Shown piece after piece: positions 7,921-8,931 of a stretch of 8,931 nucleotides of DNA. The first letter of the stretch is position 1, and the number at the start of each line of letters is the position of its first letter. Source of the stretch: Methanobacteriaceae archaeon (lineage in GTDB: Archaea; Methanobacteriota; Methanobacteria; Methanobacteriales; Methanobacteriaceae). The notes under the pieces were generated by a model that was given only the letters and a program-made list of their open reading frames with translations, searched no databases and had not been told where the DNA came from. The stretch is taken from positions 1 to 8,931 of the forward strand of contig JAUYBK010000058.1 of NCBI GenBank assembly GCA_030693105.1, given 5' to 3'. Made by a program: the position numbers and the translations under genes.

Positions 7921-8625
7921 ATGCGGGTAGCGGATATTATGAACAACAACCTCAAAATCGTCCTGGTATTGGTGGTGGTGCTGTTGGTCGCAGTCTTGAT
8001 ATGGGCTAATATGGCCCAACACACCGATCTGGGTTCAAATAGTTATGGATACGTGACCAAGGACGTTTATTCCCACTACAAAAACCCCGCAGCCAGAATA
8101 GCCATAGTAACCGGGATGCATCCTCGGGAGGACCTGGCCACTACCATGGTCCCCTACGCAATAAAACTCTTCGCCCTCTTTAATCGGGTGGAAGTAGCTG
8201 ATTATCACATTACGGTGCAGAACCAACCCGAAAACTTTGATGTCGGCCGGAGGAATGGTGAAGATTTGGCAGCCCAGTATGCCGTTCCGGATATCATAAA
8301 ATCCAATTATCAACTGGCCATTATTAGCCATGACCACGAGCAAGGTTATGGGGAAGGATATTATATTGCCACACCCACCCGGGATGATAAATCAATTTCC
8401 TTGGCAGGGTCCGTTCATCAGTTAATTCCCCATTTTAACTTTTATCCTGGATCTAGTGAAATTCGCAAACAAGCTAGTTCCATTATCTTGGTGGACAAAC
8501 CCCTGGCCAAAGTTGGTATTCCAGTGTTTGTGTATGAGATGCCGGAGTGGCATAATGCCCTGGACGCGATTTATCACACGTATCAGTTGATAGGGGCTTC
8601 TTCACGGGTTTTACAATCCAACTGA
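7921..8625 (+). CDS. Membrane-anchored M14-like metallopeptidase candidate, uncharacterised
   Basis: I do not recognise a named gene. The protein has 234 residues. A strongly hydrophobic segment at about residues 11-29 (LKIVLVLVVVLLVAVLIW) follows a short Asn-rich start and should act as an uncleaved signal anchor, leaving the rest outside the cell. The outer domain resembles the M14 carboxypeptidase and AstE/AspA fold. IAIVTGMHPRE has the HxxE zinc pair H67/E70. FDVGRRNGED (106-115) could be the substrate-binding arginine region. AIISHDHEQG offers H137 or H139 as third ligand, and VFVYEMPEW has E206 where M14 enzymes carry the catalytic glutamate. At about 200 residues the domain is shorter than a full carboxypeptidase. 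Start 7921 is 16 bases after mfnF; a second ATG at 7939 gives a more typical anchor start (MNNNLKIVLV). A role in cell-wall peptide cleavage is only a guess. Confidence 0.7.
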   Translation: MRVADIMNNNLKIVLVLVVVLLVAVLIWANMAQHTDLGSNSYGYVTKDVYSHYKNPAARIAIVTGMHPREDLATTMVPYAIKLFALFNRVEVADYHITVQNQPENFDVGRRNGEDLAAQYAVPDIIKSNYQLAIISHDHEQGYGEGYYIATPTRDDKSISLAGSVHQLIPHFNFYPGSSEIRKQASSIILVDKPLAKVGIPVFVYEMPEWHNALDAIYHTYQLIGASSRVLQSN

Positions 8626-8627
8626 AC

Positions 8628-8634
8628 TTTTTTT
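8628..8634 (+). terminator. Oligo-T terminator after the M14-like gene
   Basis: A run of seven T begins three bases after the stop codon. Such T-runs are the usual archaeal intrinsic termination signal. No hairpin precedes it. Confidence 0.45.
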
Positions 8635-8701
8635 AATAAAATTTGGTCTAAGGAGCAAAAAATTTAAAAAAAATCTCTTTATATTAAAATTATATTAAAA
8701 C

Positions 8702-8718
8702 AAAAAAAGGGTTTTTTT
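8702..8718. terminator. Symmetric A7-GGG-T7 element, likely bidirectional terminator
   Basis: Seven A, three G and seven T form a perfect AT stem around a GGG loop, between convergent genes. Each strand ends in a T7 run in its own direction of transcription. It therefore suits termination of both the mfn operon (plus) and carS (minus). Further T-runs on the minus strand lie beyond it at about 8660-8690. Confidence 0.5.
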
Positions 8719-8724
8719 ACAAAT

Positions 8725-8931
8725 TCAATACCATACGTCTTTCATTCCCAGAAGATAAGCGATCATATTTGCTCCCAGATGCAGAAAGATGGTTATTATT
8801 ATAATTAGAATTATCAAGTTAAAAGGAATGGTTATCAATAAAGACGCGAATACCAGTGCACCAATAACAAAATCTAGCTGATCCAGAAGGGGTGCCGGTC
8901 TTCCTCTTTCGACTTTAAGTCGTCTTTTTAT
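8725..8931 (-). CDS. carS: CDP-archaeol synthase (CarS), C-terminal part, cut by window edge
   Basis: Read on the minus strand from 8931 to the TGA at 8727-8725, this gives the last 68 residues of a membrane protein. It contains KVERGRPAPLLDQLDFVIGA, the RG-P-P-LDQLDF signature of CarS (DUF46), two adjacent hydrophobic segments, and the ending HLGANMIAYLLGMKDVWY, which matches the family ending of the type H..N.IAY.LG.KDV.W. CarS transfers CTP to unsaturated archaetidic acid (digeranylgeranylglyceryl phosphate) to make CDP-archaeol, the activated precursor of archaeal polar lipids, in the cytoplasmic membrane. The N-terminal half lies outside the window. The gene converges on the mfn operon, separated from it by 99 bases of AT-rich terminator sequence. 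Confidence 0.88.
   Translation of the reverse strand: MKRRLKVERGRPAPLLDQLDFVIGALVFASLLITIPFNLIILIIIITIFLHLGANMIAYLLGMKDVWY

Noticed and set aside
8035..8343. Minus-strand open frame within the M14-like gene
   Set aside because: It is a shadow frame with no independent signals; the plus-strand frame has an anchor segment and metallopeptidase motifs.

Overview
The window reads as chromosomal DNA of a methanogenic archaeon, most likely of the order Methanobacteriales (Methanobacterium-like). I infer this from the gene content. There is an archaeal TruA, an archaea-only RuvC/YqgF-like protein of the DUF460 family, two methanofuran-biosynthesis enzymes (MfnD and MfnF), and the C-terminal end of CarS, which makes the CDP-activated precursor of archaeal ether lipids. 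The DNA is AT-rich. The gaps between genes carry TATA-like boxes, GGTG/GGAG-type ribosome binding sites and oligo-T tracts, all typical of archaeal expression signals. No 16S gene is present, so the genus is a guess.

Layout from left to right. A minus-strand EamA/DMT-type membrane transporter runs off the left edge (1-614). A divergent AT-rich gap (615-777) separates it from truA (778-1638). After a 90-base gap with a palindrome and a TATA-like box comes the DUF460 protein, whose conserved N-terminus lies upstream of any ATG, GTG or TTG in its frame. Next are wecB (3184-4503) and wecC (4562-5872), which convert UDP-GlcNAc to UDP-ManNAc and then to UDP-ManNAcA for surface glycans. wecC overlaps mfnD by four bases (TTGA), and mfnD overlaps mfnF by four bases (ATGA). 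A membrane-anchored M14-like metallopeptidase candidate follows after 16 bases (7921-8625). A 99-base AT-rich gap holding a symmetric A7-GGG-T7 element separates this operon from the convergent 3' end of carS (8725-8931, minus strand, cut by the right edge).

How the genes fit together. wecC, mfnD, mfnF and the M14-like gene are packed tightly enough to be one transcription unit, with wecB just upstream either in the same unit or on its own promoter. The unit therefore joins nucleotide-sugar synthesis for the cell surface to two steps of methanofuran synthesis, the C1 carrier of the first step of CO2-dependent methanogenesis. The sugar and coenzyme pathways share no intermediate that I can see, so the grouping probably reflects shared housekeeping expression.

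I see no mobile elements, CRISPR, tRNA, rRNA or defence genes, and nothing that amounts to a new multi-gene system. The points most worth a second look are the non-canonical start of the DUF460 gene, an unrecognised tail of about 70 residues on WecB, and the uncharacterised M14-like membrane protein riding in the methanofuran operon.
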